Source of the DNA: Membranipora membranacea
Lineage: Eukaryota; Bryozoa; Gymnolaemata; Cheilostomatida; Membraniporidae
Direction: 5' to 3'
DNA length: 64,000 bases
Assembly: GCA_914767715.1 (NCBI GenBank)
Contig: OU612071.1
Location: 6,743,493-6,807,492 of the forward strand
Below, in pieces: positions 9,370 through 21,287 of this stretch. Made by a program: the position numbers and the translations under genes. Positions within the stretch are counted from its first letter, which is position 1; the number at the start of each line of letters is the position of its first letter. The notes below the pieces were generated by a model, which made no database searches, was not told the DNA's origin, and saw only the letters and a program-made list of their open reading frames with translations.

Positions 9370-10428
9370 TGTGGTACGGGAAATCTCAAAAGGGTGGAAC
9401 ACCTGGCCGTTACCTGGCTAGGGTTTGGTTCTCAAGCTAACGGTATCTAGCTAAACAAACTCACCATGAATGAGCCGAGAGAGGATAACTCCTGGGTAGA
9501 GAATTCCTGGATAGCTATCTTCAGCCTAGAGAGGGTCGTACTGGTGGCAAAGCCAACCTAGCAGAGCTGTTAACTGAGGGTCGTACTGGTGGCAAAGCCA
9601 ACCTAGCAGAGCTGTTTACTGAGGGTCGTACTGGTGGCAAAGCCAACCCAGCAGAGCTGTTTCCTGAGGGTCGTACTGGTGGCAAAGCCAACCCAGCAGA
9701 GCTGTTTCCTGAGGGTCGTACTGGTGGCAAAGCCAACCTAGCAGAGCGGTTTACTGAGGGTCGTACTGGTGGCAAAGCCAACCTAGCAGAGCTGTTTACT
9801 GAGGGTCGTACTGGTGGCAAAGCCAACCCAGCAGAGCTGGTGTCTCGAGTAGCTTACAAGCGGAGCTTATAGCGGGTGCATTTAGATCTGATAGTATACG
9901 TTGCGAAGCGGGATGTACCCTGACCTTGCCCTCTGAGCAGATTGAGCGGGACGCACCCGGAACCTGGACTGTGTAGCCTTAGCTATATGAGGTGTATTGA
10001 CTATATATTCAGACCGGAGACTGAAACGCACTTGCCGGGAGTAATATTGGAAATGCGATAGACTGTCTGTGATAATACTGTAAGACGGTGCAGCCGTCTT
10101 AATATTGAGTTCCATGTCGATAATTGCTAAGATTAAATGTGTATAGAATATATATTTATGATGTCCGTGAGATTGCTTCTGCAATAAATATATATATGTT
10201 GAAGCCGTCTACATGATATTGATAATATAATATGTTCCAGTTTAAATCAGGGTAGATAACCCTTTTCACATCAGAATGACTCTGTTTGACTTTGAATATT
10301 CTATATTTAGAATATTCAAAATTAGTAGGCATGATACATCCATTATAATAGCAGACAGCAAGAGTTGTTCCCTCAATAATGCGTGTTACTGGGCTCGCTA
10401 CATTATTTATAGCCTCAAAACTACCTCA
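9370..10428 (-). repeat. 5' LTR of the retrotransposon
   Basis: This is the second copy of the 1,059-bp LTR, with the same 45-bp minisatellite at 9531-9845. It would carry the element promoter. Right flank: CCCAA target duplication at 10429-10433. Confidence 0.93.
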
Positions 10429-10429
10429 C

Positions 10430-10455
10430 CCAATGAACTAAGTTTAGTTCATTGG
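10430..10455. repeat. Palindrome at the retrotransposon target
   Basis: CCAATGAACTAAGTTTAGTTCATTGG is a near-perfect palindrome. With the left flank of the retrotransposon (GTACCCAA) the empty site would have been a longer palindrome bounded by GTAC on both sides. The element has split one arm. Confidence 0.75.
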
Positions 10456-11151
10456 TGTACCTAACTGCTTGACAAATAGCACTGGTTGTCAGGAAAATCC
10501 CCGTTGTCATTGACTATCCACACATGGAAATCCCAAATAGTTATGTTCAAGGTAGTTTCAGTTTGTATGGAAAGTGAAACTACCACTTAAATCATTTTGG
10601 TGCCTTTTTTTAAACGAGAGTCATGACCAATTGTGAGAGCTTTTTGTTCTAAGGAACCAATTAGCAGGATGTATCAACTATTGAACTAATCAGAGTTGTG
10701 TTTAGTGAGCAATAATTTCAGACAATACTACAGTTACAGACGAGGAACCTAAGGAGTTGCACTGATAATATATTAAAGAAGGTGAGTAAGATGAACTAGT
10801 ATGATTATTTTACTTGGAGCATTCAAACAGATGAAAGAAATGTGAACAGTTGCGCCTTATTTAACATTGATTCATGGCATGAACTTGCTTGAACTGTAGC
10901 TGTTTGTTGCACTGGCAAATGAATTAAACACCCACCATGAAAAAATGACATCTATTCCACAGGTCTACTACAAAACCTGGGATTTTGGAGTAGACCTGTG
11001 ATCTATTAATTTATAGAGGTATAATATATGTATATGTATTTCCAACAAACATCAGTCGGAAGTTATTCTTTACTCAAGTTGTTACTCCTTGGTTAGATCA
11101 ATGGTTAGATTGGCAAGTAGGCCTTATTATAAAAAAAAAATTAACCCATAC
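10456..11151. other. Non-coding stretch with a 43-nt hairpin
   Basis: No exon could be supported. A perfect 12-bp inverted repeat CACAGGTCTACT/AGTAGACCTGTG lies at 10958-11000, and the stem continues as CAAAA/TTTTG after one mismatch, leaving a small loop. Confidence 0.5.
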
Positions 11152-11706
11152 CTGTAGTGACTTGTAGTAGCTCCGCAGCTCTACTAATACTGAATAGTCA
11201 GAAGTAAACATGTTTAGATCTTGATAATCCAGCTTTCGGAATACTTCAACTGAGTTTATTTTGTGCTCTACAATTAACAGGAACATGATTAGCTTATCTT
11301 ATCCACTATACTTATCCATGACATTTCTGCTGAGGGTCGCATCACAATGTCACTTCTGTGCTGGGGGTAGAATATAATGGTCGGTGGCTACTTAGGTGAA
11401 AACAGTCTGAAACTAACATTGTATGCCTAGTACAGCAATCATTCACTCTTGCTGTGGAAATTTTTCTCATCAACTACTTATAAACAAGTTTTAAACCAGT
11501 CGGCTTTTTAAGTTAGGATAAATCTTTCTAATTCCAAAACCAATGAACTTCATTCCAAAACCTGATGAATTAAATACCGAAAATGCACAGTCATTGTTCT
11601 TACCTTGAGCTATGCTGACAACATTCTGCCCAAATTGATGAAGTATGTGTTCATCAAATTCAAAATCCTCCTCTAGTAATGTTGACATGGCTCCTGTTAT
11701 GCTCAT
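11152..11706 (-). CDS. SAM-like domain gene, 5' two exons
   Basis: Exon 1 (11604-11706) starts at ATG, MSITGAMSTLLEEDFEF, and ends with donor GTAAGA in phase 1. Exon 2 (11152-11267) follows acceptor TTGTAG and completes the split codon, giving Q-E-H-K-I-N. It ends at donor GTATGG in phase 0, so at least one more exon is expected to the left, but none was found before the retrotransposon. The 74 residues are acidic, then helical. The second part (FRKLDYQDLNMF...LVELRSYYKSL) has the spacing of a SAM-like helical bundle; this is a weak resemblance only. The gene is divergent from the transposase-like gene, with 275 bp between the two start codons, so a shared promoter is likely. It could be a second gene of the same transposon. 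Confidence 0.55.
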
Positions 11707-11981
11707 CGTTGCAATGCGGGTGATGTAATGATTACACTTCTAGCAATGACTTAAACTATAAACAGTAACCAATTTTGTATGCTATTATTTCTTCACCTTA
11801 ATCTCCCCATTGTAAAGGCTCCATCACATAAGTTCTAAGCAAAATATATTTGCTCTAAAATTGTTATTACTTTTCTTTGAAGACTATTCTCTGCCACTGT
11901 TTGCTGTTCATGGTGTGAACAACTGATAGCATCTCTGAAGATAATTGAAGTTAAAGAAAGGATATTCTGTTGCAATAAACA

Positions 11982-14900
11982 ATGGAGTCAGGTAAGTTGT
12001 TCTGAACCCGTTTGCTATGCCTGCCTGCACACATTTCCATTTTGCTTGCAAATGTAGGCCTATTCCCTACCCTACCCTTCCCTACCCCAATGGATGTTGA
12101 TAATATAATCTAATACAGCAATGTTTTGGCTATAAATCTATTACCTCTTCACCTTCGGAGATCGTCTCAGATGCAGATCCAATAGTTGAGAATTTTGTCT
12201 GAGATTCAAAGAATGTGATGAAACTATAGGCTTAAAAATAACGAACATAATTATATTAATTCCATGGATAATATCTAGTTTTTCAGTGCATAGTGAAATA
12301 TGAAAAGAGCAACCATTAAGTTAAAAGACTGACCATTTTCTTCCAATTGTGGAAGAGCACAGTAAATTGTGCAGGTTGTTCATTTAGTTTTGCAGATTTG
12401 AATGAGTACTGATGTAGGTCCTTCCATTTGACCACCTATTAAAACTATGTGTGAAATGCCCTAATTACCCATCATTCCTATATCTTCAAGGATCTACTGA
12501 TTAAGCAGACAATTTTACATGCTCTTTTCAAGTTCAGCCATATCATTTTTTTAGCTTCTGTCACCGAAAACCAAAGTGCGAGTCCACTGAAATGCTCATA
12601 TTGTCATCTTCAGTTCAGGGATCTTAGTGTGCGACGGTTGATGACTCATCTACGTGAGACACATCACAAGGGATACAGAGGTATTCCGGATCAGCTGGTG
12701 AGTTATGATCCAAGTTACATATTTATTAACAGTGACATAATACATACAATTTTCAAAGAGCGATATCATAATCACAATGGTCCCATGTTGCAATTTCGGG
12801 AGTAATTGCCATTAAAGTCATATTCCGATTGTGACGAATGACTTTTTTGAATCTAACTAAATCCAATTAGGCGTGGCTGAATGGTCAGCGAGCGCTTGCA
12901 CAAAATGACTTCAAAGGGTGCTGACGAGGGAGATCCTGGTTCAGTCCCAGCAGCGGCAGTTGTTTTTCAGGTTTTTCCATCATGGAAATTGTTAGCATTC
13001 ATCGTTCAAAATCGAATTAAACCACAATTTCGAGGCATGGGACCATAGTGAATGAAATTTCAAAACCATATTTTGTTGTCTCAGAAACACCCATCAGAAT
13101 TGAATTGCTTAGCTATCGAATTCAAGCAGTAGGGTTTGGTCATTTGACTTAGCTGAAGGAGTTGTAAATATTTAAGAAAAAGACCTGGCTTTGAGCACTG
13201 CACTGTCAACTCTATAGTGTTTAACTCATGGTTTAGGAATTGGGTATTGACAATTAAGCATAGAATTGAGGGTCTTTATCAATAGCTCTAATTTGTAAGC
13301 TGATGCACTAGTTCTTTGTTTCATATTCTCATGTTCCCATACTTTCTAGAGAGTAGAGAGATAGGTTAATTTTAAAACTTCGAAAGGCAACTGCAATATT
13401 TTGTCACACTAAAGATTCTTGCCTGGACCAGCTTTATGCTGCTAGAGTTATGAGTATTATAATTGGGCACGCAAACTTAAGTTTTGGTGCAGTTGTATCC
13501 CCTTTTTCATAATGATACCTTGCAATTGCAAGTCATTGCTCTAGTAGTGAGGTGAAAATAGCTCAATGTTCTCCAAATCCACTCATGAATACATCTTAGT
13601 TAGCAACTACAGATGTTGACGGTTTTTGCCACTGAGTGTTCTTTGTGAGTGAGTTGAATAGCTTAGCTATTGAATTCTAGCATTAAGTCACAGTAGGGTT
13701 TGGTCATTGAACTTAGCTGAAGGAGTTGTAAAAATTTTAGAAAACTAATTGTGTAAATCCATGACATAATGGAATCTGATTGTGCATGGCTAGTGTTTAC
13801 ATCATTAAGAATATTATCATTGGGCATGAAAATTGAGTTTTAGAGAACTTAATGTTTTTTGTAAAGGAAAATTTCATGTAATACAGTGTAGATCACTTGC
13901 AGATAATTTTTCTAGCAGTCAGCGGAAAAATATCCCATGGTCTCCCATTAAGATAGGCCAAAATCACAACCACATCCTCTTAAATCGCAATTATAGGGCT
14001 AGCTGGTTTTGCCATGGATAGTTCCTACCAGCTATATTTAGGTGTGTCCTGTCTCTGTTATTATATATTTGCACATTCAGCCAGATAATTCTATCAGTTC
14101 AGTACCAGCTTGTCAACTCTATAGTGTTAAACTCATGGTTTAGGGCTTGGGTATTGACAATAAGCATAGAATTTAGTGCCTTTATCAATAGCTCTAATTT
14201 GTAAGCTGATGCACTAGTTCTTTGTTTCATATTATCATGTTCCCATACTTTCTAGAGAGTAGAGAGATAGATTAATTTTAAATATTCAAAAGGCAACTGC
14301 AATATTTTGTCACACTAAAATTACTTCCCTGGACAAGCTTTGTGCTAGCCTTGTTCACGTGACCACGGGTCTTGGTTTTTTTTGGCCGCATGAACAAGGC
14401 TAGCTTTATGCTGCTAGAGTTATGAGTATTATGCCAATTTAATTTTTGGGGTTGTTATGGCCACTTTTTCACAATGATGCCGTGCAATCGCAAGTCATTT
14501 CTCTAGTAATGAGTAAAAATTCTCTCTATGTTCTCCAAAATTCAACAGTGGAAACATCTTAGTAAGCAATTTCAGGTGTTGCCGGTTTTTACCGCTGAGT
14601 GTTCTTGCCAATTATGATAGCTGTGTCGGGTGTCTCTTATTAAAGCTCCTACACACTCAGTGAGTTTATTTTATCCGTACAGTACCATGCAACTGACATT
14701 GATTACATTCTGTACAACTGTATTAGTAGCAATTAGCATATTAGAATGTAAGAGTAAAAGAGTACAAGTCTTTTACACCTTAGTAAAGTAGCAGTTGGAG
14801 GTGAAACTCATAAACTTCAAATGCCACATTTCAGTATTATGATAACAGGTTATCACATAGTAAAGATATATATGAATATATTATATATATCCTTACTCTG

Positions 14901-17900
14901 TGAGGGTATGCTCCAGCACAGTCTCGTGGGTAGGTAGAATGTTGACTTAACCTGGTTAGAACCCAGTAAGTTTGAAGATTTCAATTCTTATTGTATACTA
15001 ACAGTAACATGCAGCTGAGCAAAAATTGTATGACAAAAATTGTGTACAGTTGTTGAAAAGTTCCGGCACTACAAAAACCTCCAGCTGCCACCTGGGTAGC
15101 ACTTGGTGACTGACTTGAATGCCATGTAGTCAAAGCCCTAAATCTTACACTTGAATTGAATCAGCATAAAATCTGAATGTGAAAATTATGTAAATTGCTA
15201 CTGCAAATCACAGAAGTAGCTGTCTTCTGTCGCGCCTACAATCAGTTTTTAAAACTGGCTACCTGCAACCCCTGTTATCTCAAGTCATCGTAGGTTGTAT
15301 TGTACAGATGAAGCGAACTTGCTGGATATGAAGGTATATCTTCAGACACAGGACACATACCTACCATGGCTGGCAAGGACAACCAGATAGCTCTGTAGTT
15401 GCAATTTAAAAGGATGTGTTTGCAGTTGAGATTATGGATTACTTTAATGTGAGAAGACAGTGAATATTAATCCACTGACTGCTAGAGAAATGACCTTTTA
15501 GTGATCTGCATGGTGCTAAATACATGGGGAAATGGCTATGTGTGCAAATAATTTAACTTCATTGCAAATGATAAAGTCAATGATCTGCCTTTTAGCTTTT
15601 GCTAACCGATTGCGTTCTTTGTGCCATGAATTTACTCATTTGAGCACTGCATTGTCCACTCTAGAGGTATTATAGCTCTTTGGATATATCCCTGTCGCCT
15701 GTCTGAATACTATATGGTAAAGCATGTAGATCTTGCGGCACCAGGCGATTAGTGCTGCAAGAGTTGTGGGTTTGAATCACATTGGGGGAGCTTTAAAGGT
15801 TGACTGTGCCAGCCCCCAGCGCCCTCGGGTGTATACCTCTTTCTGGTAAAGCATGTAGATTGTTCGATATGCCAGAAAAGTGCTCTTGAATAACTTCGCT
15901 TGAATTATTCAGCTTGTGTGCCTATGCTGAGCAGCAAAATTTTGTTTACAAAAACTCTTGTGACGTTTTCAAAATTGTTAGAATTTTTTTCAACAAGTCA
16001 TCATTTGGCTGCTCAAAGACAATATCGATGTCCTCCTCATTTGCATTGTTTTGATAATTGTTTATTTCAGCAATGTGGAAACTGTACATTTAACACGACG
16101 GGTACAAGAAAGTTCACCAACCATGTCACAAGTAAACACGGGCCAAATTCTAAGATTCAGCAGAGCAATTTCCCAGGTATGCGTCCTAACTGTGGAAAGT
16201 GGAATGAGAACTTGCAGGTCAAGAAGTTTGTCTTAAATACTGACTTCAATATAATAGGAGGATTGAACTGAGATTTGCTATCTTGGTTCTAAAAACAATG
16301 ACTTACCAATTGAAAAATAACTCTGTATGTGACTGGCATTTACATTGCGGAAAAGGACTTCACGATGCCCATGCCAAGTACCAGTGTTATTTTATAATTT
16401 ATAGAAGGCAAATGTTCTCATGATTCAAATGTAGAAGAGACAAACTACACAAAAACTCCTGAGGACGTATCTCAGCCAGAACAAATGTTGCCGACTGCAC
16501 TAGGTGAGCTGAAGACATGTTATCCATCCTCAATACAGTTTCATTCTAATCTTGATCTTGACTCTTAGTAAAATGATGAGCTGACTTCCCTTCTGTTCAA
16601 GAAAGCGTCCATGAGCAAGGAGACCCATTGTGCATTGGCTGGGCTTGAATGTGACATAAAAGTCAATGAATTTATTTTGGACCCTTTAAAAGCTGTAATT
16701 AATATGCCTTGATGAATGTATGCAGGTCAATGTCCAGAGCCTTCAGTAGATGATATTTGTCAGGAAGATGCCGACAACACATGTGCTGATATACAAATGG
16801 ACGGGTCCGCTCACATAGAATCGTTTGTCTCAAGGTTAGTTCCCATCCATCGTTTTACTGGCGATTGATTTGCTTGTCGAAAATCAGATAAATGGCGATG
16901 ATCGATGTGACCTGCAAATCACATTGCGTAACAATGCTACTCAATGTGGAAAATCTGGTGGAGTACCAACGGTGAACACATAAATTAAGTACAAACTCTG
17001 ACTGGGCTAAGTTAGTACCCAGTTACTCATTGTACACAGCAACAAATTTTATTCAGCGAATAATAAAAATGACAGTTGAAGTCTCACAAATACACTCTTA
17101 TTCTGTCAATATGTCTGAGATGGCTAACTATAATAAAAAACTATGCACTGGCACTATCAGCTGCTAAATTATATTTCCCAGATTCGTACTAGAGTTATAC
17201 AGTAAAGGAAGCACAACTCGGTCGACCATTCAACATGTTATAGAAGCAACTTCGGAGCTGATGAACACCATTTTGGAGGATGTTCGCCGAAGATCTGAGG
17301 AGCTAGTGAAAGGCTGGTTAATATCCTCTATTTCATCTTTTCCTAAGCTAAAAACTAATGTGGATGAACCAGAATTATTTTTGTCATAGTTTAATTGCTT
17401 CTAGGAACAGTTTTAATGAAAGTGACATTGACCATGTCGATTTTAGGGTTAATCGATACATGGGAACAGCATTTAGGTTTACTTCCGGTAGCATCGTCAT
17501 TCAAATTCAGGAATCGTGTTGATTAGCTTTGGTAGCATATGATGGCGTAGATGAATGGTGAGTGAAAAAGACTGGCGGCAGTTCTTTTTTTAAGTTTTAT
17601 CATAATAGAAATCGTAAGCATTCTTCATTTGATTCGTGAGCGGACAACTCATTCGAAGCATCAGAATATAGTGAATATAAGATTAGGCTTGTATTTGATT
17701 AATTTAGGCTAGTAAAACGGTAACACCATATTGTGGTTGTAAATTTCAATTTATAACCATATTCAAAATAGAGTTTTCGTTCATTAACATGACAAATAAA
17801 TAAAAATACTGAAAAGCTCCACAGATTGAGGTTTTTCTTGCCCCAACATGACTACTAATGACAGGAGTAGCACTGACAGGATTATTGGCTGTTCCTTGTG

Positions 17901-20900
17901 TTCATAAGCCAACTGCATGCAGTTGATCATGACATTGTTTTGTTCTTACTTAATTTATATTTTTATCTTTTTCAATTTTTTCTTGCTAGCTGATGACACT
18001 CTCTCGGTCAAAATGAGAAACATCTTTGTCTCTGTTGGCGATCCTTTTGTTAACTACAAGACTGAATACCATAGAATCAAAACACTAATAGCTCAGGGAA
18101 TGGTTGGACCACATGAAGTTGCTGTAGGATCGCGAATTGACTCTCAGTCATCAGGGACCCAAACAGTTGCTTCAACAATACAGTACGTGCCTCTGACGGA
18201 AACCCTTCAACTGCTGTACTCAAAGCCTGAATTCAGAAACGCTGTAGTATCCAATCAAACTCGGTAAGAACTTGTACCTTTTTACATTTTTGATTAAACA
18301 ACAGAAGTACGCTGAGAAATATTCTTTTCATTAAGAATTTTGCTAAACATTAACATTCTAATTCTTACCATCCTGAAACGCCAACATCTTTGCCAAACGA
18401 GGTGTAATTGTGTGCATCGTAAAACAGGTTAAGCCAATGGTTGCTTTAAATTTTGTCAGATTTACCTTCAGTTGATATCACATCTGATTTTGGGTTCTTA
18501 AATTTACCTTACTTTGTTAATTCAGGGATCATGAAGCAGGTGTGGCGACTCTCATACAGACAAATGAGCTATTCCAAAACCATCCCTGTGCCCTCAAGAT
18601 AGCAGTATACAATGACGATATCGAGGTTGGAAATCCTCTAGGAAGTAAATCTGGCATCAACAAGCTCACCATGTACTACTTCTCCATATTAAACTGTCCA
18701 AACAGGAGCAGTCTATCATCCATACACCTAGCTATAATAGCCCATTCAAGTGATGTAAAAGAATTCGGGCATGCTAGAGTTCTCCGGCCATTGATTAAAG
18801 ACCTGAAGAGACTGGAAAATGGACTTGTTATAAGAGGAATGCCAGAGAAAATATATGGTACCATTGTTCATTTACCAGGAGATAACTTAGCAGCAAACAA
18901 AAGTCAAGGTTTCATGGGTAGCTTTTCTGCCAACCACTTCTGTCGATTCTGCAAGATGCATCAGGCTGAGACCAAGCATGCTACAAGGGAGGACAAGTCT
19001 TTACTCAGGAATACTCAAGATCATCAAACTGATGTTAACAATCCCTCAGGATCATCAGAACATGGAGTCAAGGGGCCCTGCGTTTTCGATGAACTGAAAT
19101 ACTTCAATGCTGTGGAGTCATTCTGCCCTGATCTCATGCATGACATATTCGAAGGCATCGCTAAGAAGGAAGTTGCTCTCTTGCTAACTCATGTTATTAG
19201 TAGCAAGCTCATTTCTCTTAACGAACTCAACGGTATCATCAAATCTTATGACTACGGGTAAGCCATTTGCTTTCAAACCCCAATAACATGATCAATTGAT
19301 AGGTATGAATCTCCATTTATGATCAATGTGGTTTAGGCGACGGAGACAAATGAATGATATTAGGAAAGCTACCTTATTTTTGTCAGCGCCATATAATCAA
19401 AAATTGTTGCCTCCAGCTGATATGCTGCCAACCACATAAGAATTAAAGTGTAGTTGATACACGATAGATGATTAATCAATGGTCCAAAAAACAGAGTTGC
19501 TTATGGGCTGTATTGTACAGATCTGTTCACGAATAAATTATTGCCGGACCCCATCTCCGTCGTAGCTGTATCATATCGTAGCTTCTTATAAACCAAATGA
19601 TCAGTGAAATTTGAATATAAAATTAAGTTTGTATATAAATGAATTGACTTGTGTTCTTGTAGATTTCATGATAAGAAGAACAAACCTTCAGCTATTTTGT
19701 TGGAGCGTGGGGAAGTCAAGGTCAGACAGACATCATCTCAGATGTGGTGTTTGCTGAGGTTGCTACCTTTTATGATCGGGAGTGTGATAGGCAAGGGGGA
19801 TGAGAAATGGGAAGTGTACCTTCAACTGAGAGAGATTGTGGAATATATATTCAGTCCCGTGACAACTGAATCTTCAACCGATGTACTGGAATGGCTTGTC
19901 CAGGTTCACCATGAGAACTTTTTATCGGTGCGTTGATCAGTTTTATCATTGAGGGATTTATGTAGATTTGCCAGCATTCCAGTTGTCCCGTTTCTACTGG
20001 TGAGCCTGTGGTGGCGGGAAACGCATGCTTGATCTAGGACTGATGTACTAAATGAGCTCTTGTATCCTTATAATAAACAATGTTCCCAGTTGTCATCAAA
20101 CCTGATTATTTGGCATGAGCTTATATATTCTTAACCCTATTAGCCATCACAGCTGTCCTTTTATTTGCAGATATACCCAGGAGAGACACTGACGCCCAAG
20201 CATCATTTCATGACCCATTATGGACAGGCGGTGCGACGTAATGGCCCACTAAGTGATTATTGGTGCATCAGATTTGAAGCCAAGCATAAGATGGCTAAAC
20301 TAGTCGCATCATCATCATGTGAGTAAAGAGAGTCTTTGGTTATGAGTACTGCTATCAAATATGATCAAATGATGTTGCCAATTTGAAAAATAGAAACCTT
20401 ACGATATTATTGTTGTGTGTTAGATCGTGTATGCAGAAATCATATGAATCAGTTTTACAATTGTTGACCGCTGACCTAGAAGCAGTTTGATCCAGTGTGC
20501 CTACAAACCAGGTGGTCCTCTTCTATTGGTTAGTCGCAGCAATGGAACCAGTGGAGGGGGAACAACTCCAAATACCGGCGAATGGACCAAACTTGGACCT
20601 ACTTGGACCTGCTTGGACTACCTCTGACCCAACAATCATTTTACATCGTTATATGCATGCTATAGATAATTAATAAAATATTAATCAGTCAGAATTTAAC
20701 CATAAACACGAAAAAAATTATATTCAACCCCCCACTAACAGCTACATCCTCACACTAAATAATTCTATAACAATACTCACAACATCAGCGCATTCAGCAT
20801 TCACAACAAACATTAATATTATACAGAGATTGTTTAACTCCTGATGCTTTTTGCTCCATCCACAGGTAATTTCATCAATGTACCTAAGACAGTAGCCACC

Positions 20901-21287
20901 AGATACCAGCTCAACTCATTCCACCACTGAAGCAAGCAGGTTGATTTGGTAACTCCGCCAACATCGTATCATCATAAAGGAGGGGTTGTCACATCAGTGG
21001 ATTATAAAGGGAGTAGCTACCATGTTGGAATGGCAGTCTGCTTATCTGTGCTGGATGATGGTCAGCCAGAAATATGGATCATTGACAAGATACTCAATGG
21101 CCCAATGCTAGTGTGCTATTCTGCCAGCGTAGATTATGACCCCAACATAAGGGCATATCTAATATCTGACACAAATCAGAATAATGTAAGTAATATTATG
21201 ATAAGTGCCCTTAGGAACAAAGCACCAATGGACATTCTTTACTATAAAAACAGTAAAGTTATATCACAGCGAGGAGTATTTGTTTAG
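11982..21287 (+). CDS. Zinc-finger DDE-transposase-like gene, 12 exons
   Basis: Exons: 11982-11991, 12555-12697, 16071-16176, 16405-16503, 16726-16834, 17182-17316, 17405-17421, 17990-18263, 18526-19257, 19663-19927, 20171-20318 and 20866-21287. All have GT-AG borders and all phases agree. Residues 15-60 hold a C2H2 finger (C-X2-C-X14-H-X4-H), and exon 3 a second (C-X2-C-X12-H-X4-H). The core has NDDIEVGNPLG, GDNLAANKSQGF, a CRFC zinc pair and HDIFEGI, the order seen in CMC/CACTA-like DDE transposases. By memory the whole protein resembles multicopy uncharacterised proteins of fishes and invertebrates. An in-frame TGA (20928-20930) cuts it at 700 residues. The same frame then runs 118 codons of conserved-looking sequence to a TAG, so this is either a fresh nonsense mutation or a misread. 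The 17-nt exon is the least certain. An AATAAA lies at 21560. Confidence 0.75.
12777..13046. mobile_element. SINE-like element with tRNA head and inverted ends
   Basis: A tRNA-like region at 12870-12959 has box A TGGCTGAATGG (12874-12884) and box B GGTTCAGTCCC (12938-12948), so a pol III promoter is likely. The unit is bounded by 11-bp inverted repeats ATGGTCCCATG (12777) and CATGGGACCAT (13036). That is unusual for a SINE. A degraded copy of the 3' body lies at 17574-17673. It sits in intron 2 of the transposase-like gene. Confidence 0.6.
13097..14610. repeat. Local direct duplication in intron 2
   Basis: Two diverged copies (13097-13645 and 13653-14610) share segments such as GGTTTGGTCATT..ACTTAGCTGAAGG and TAAGCTGATGCACTAGTTC. 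The order of shared blocks is the same. Copy 2 has about 350 bp of extra sequence (13746-14100) and a small palindromic insert at 14344-14404. Confidence 0.75.
14344..14404. mobile_element. Miniature palindromic insertion
   Basis: GCTAGCCTTGTTCA and its exact complement TGAACAAGGCTAGC bound about 33 bp of unique sequence. The paralogous sequence near 13432 lacks it and reads straight through AGCTTTATGCTGCT, so the insertion is directly visible. Flanking AGCTTTGTGCT/AGCTTTATGCT may be a target duplication. Confidence 0.7.
15715..15860 (+). mobile_element. 112-bp retroposed SINE with 17-bp TSD
   Basis: TGGTAAAGCATGTAGAT occurs at 15715-15731 and again at 15844-15860. The 112 bp between contains a tRNA-like box B (GGGTTTGAATCAC at 15769-15781) but no full box A. 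It is best read as a 5'-truncated tRNA-derived SINE copied by a LINE. Confidence 0.7.
17574..17673 (+). mobile_element. Degraded SINE 3' body
   Basis: GGCAGTT(T)n followed by AAATCGTAAGCATTC..TTC and ending CAGAATATAGTG resembles the 3' part of the SINE at 12777-13046 (GGCAGTTG..AAATTGTTAGCATTCATC). The tRNA head is not recognisable here. Confidence 0.45.
20478..20597. mobile_element. MITE copy (family of 47,219)
   Basis: Ends AGAAGCAGTTTGATCC and GAATGGACCAAACTTGGAC are inverted relative to each other and match the ends of the MITE at 47219-47341. The inner repeats have diverged. A further partial copy may lie at 19968-20040 (CATTCCAGTTGTCCC). It lies in an intron of the transposase-like gene. 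Confidence 0.45.

Larger units (their letters stand above)
1917..10428 (-). mobile_element. Full-length Ty3/gypsy LTR retrotransposon
   Basis: An 8,512-bp element on the minus strand is bounded by two 1,059-bp direct LTRs and 5-bp CCCAA target duplications. In element orientation the LTR runs from TGAGGTAG to GTACCACA. I see one mismatch between the LTRs (T at 2363, G at 9816), so insertion is very recent. Internal parts in order are a primer-binding site, gag, a -1 frameshift site, and pol with protease, reverse transcriptase, RNase H and integrase. Protease-RT-RNaseH-integrase order places it in Ty3/gypsy. All main frames are open, so it may still be active. No clear polypurine tract is visible before the 3' LTR, which is odd. 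No envelope-like frame is seen. Confidence 0.95.

Noticed and set aside
12870-12959. Genuine tRNA gene
   Set aside because: Boxes A and B are present but the cloverleaf is poor and the sequence continues into a repeat body with a partial second copy; it is a SINE head.
20928-20930. TGA as selenocysteine
   Set aside because: No SECIS-like element was recognised downstream, and the family is not known to use selenocysteine.
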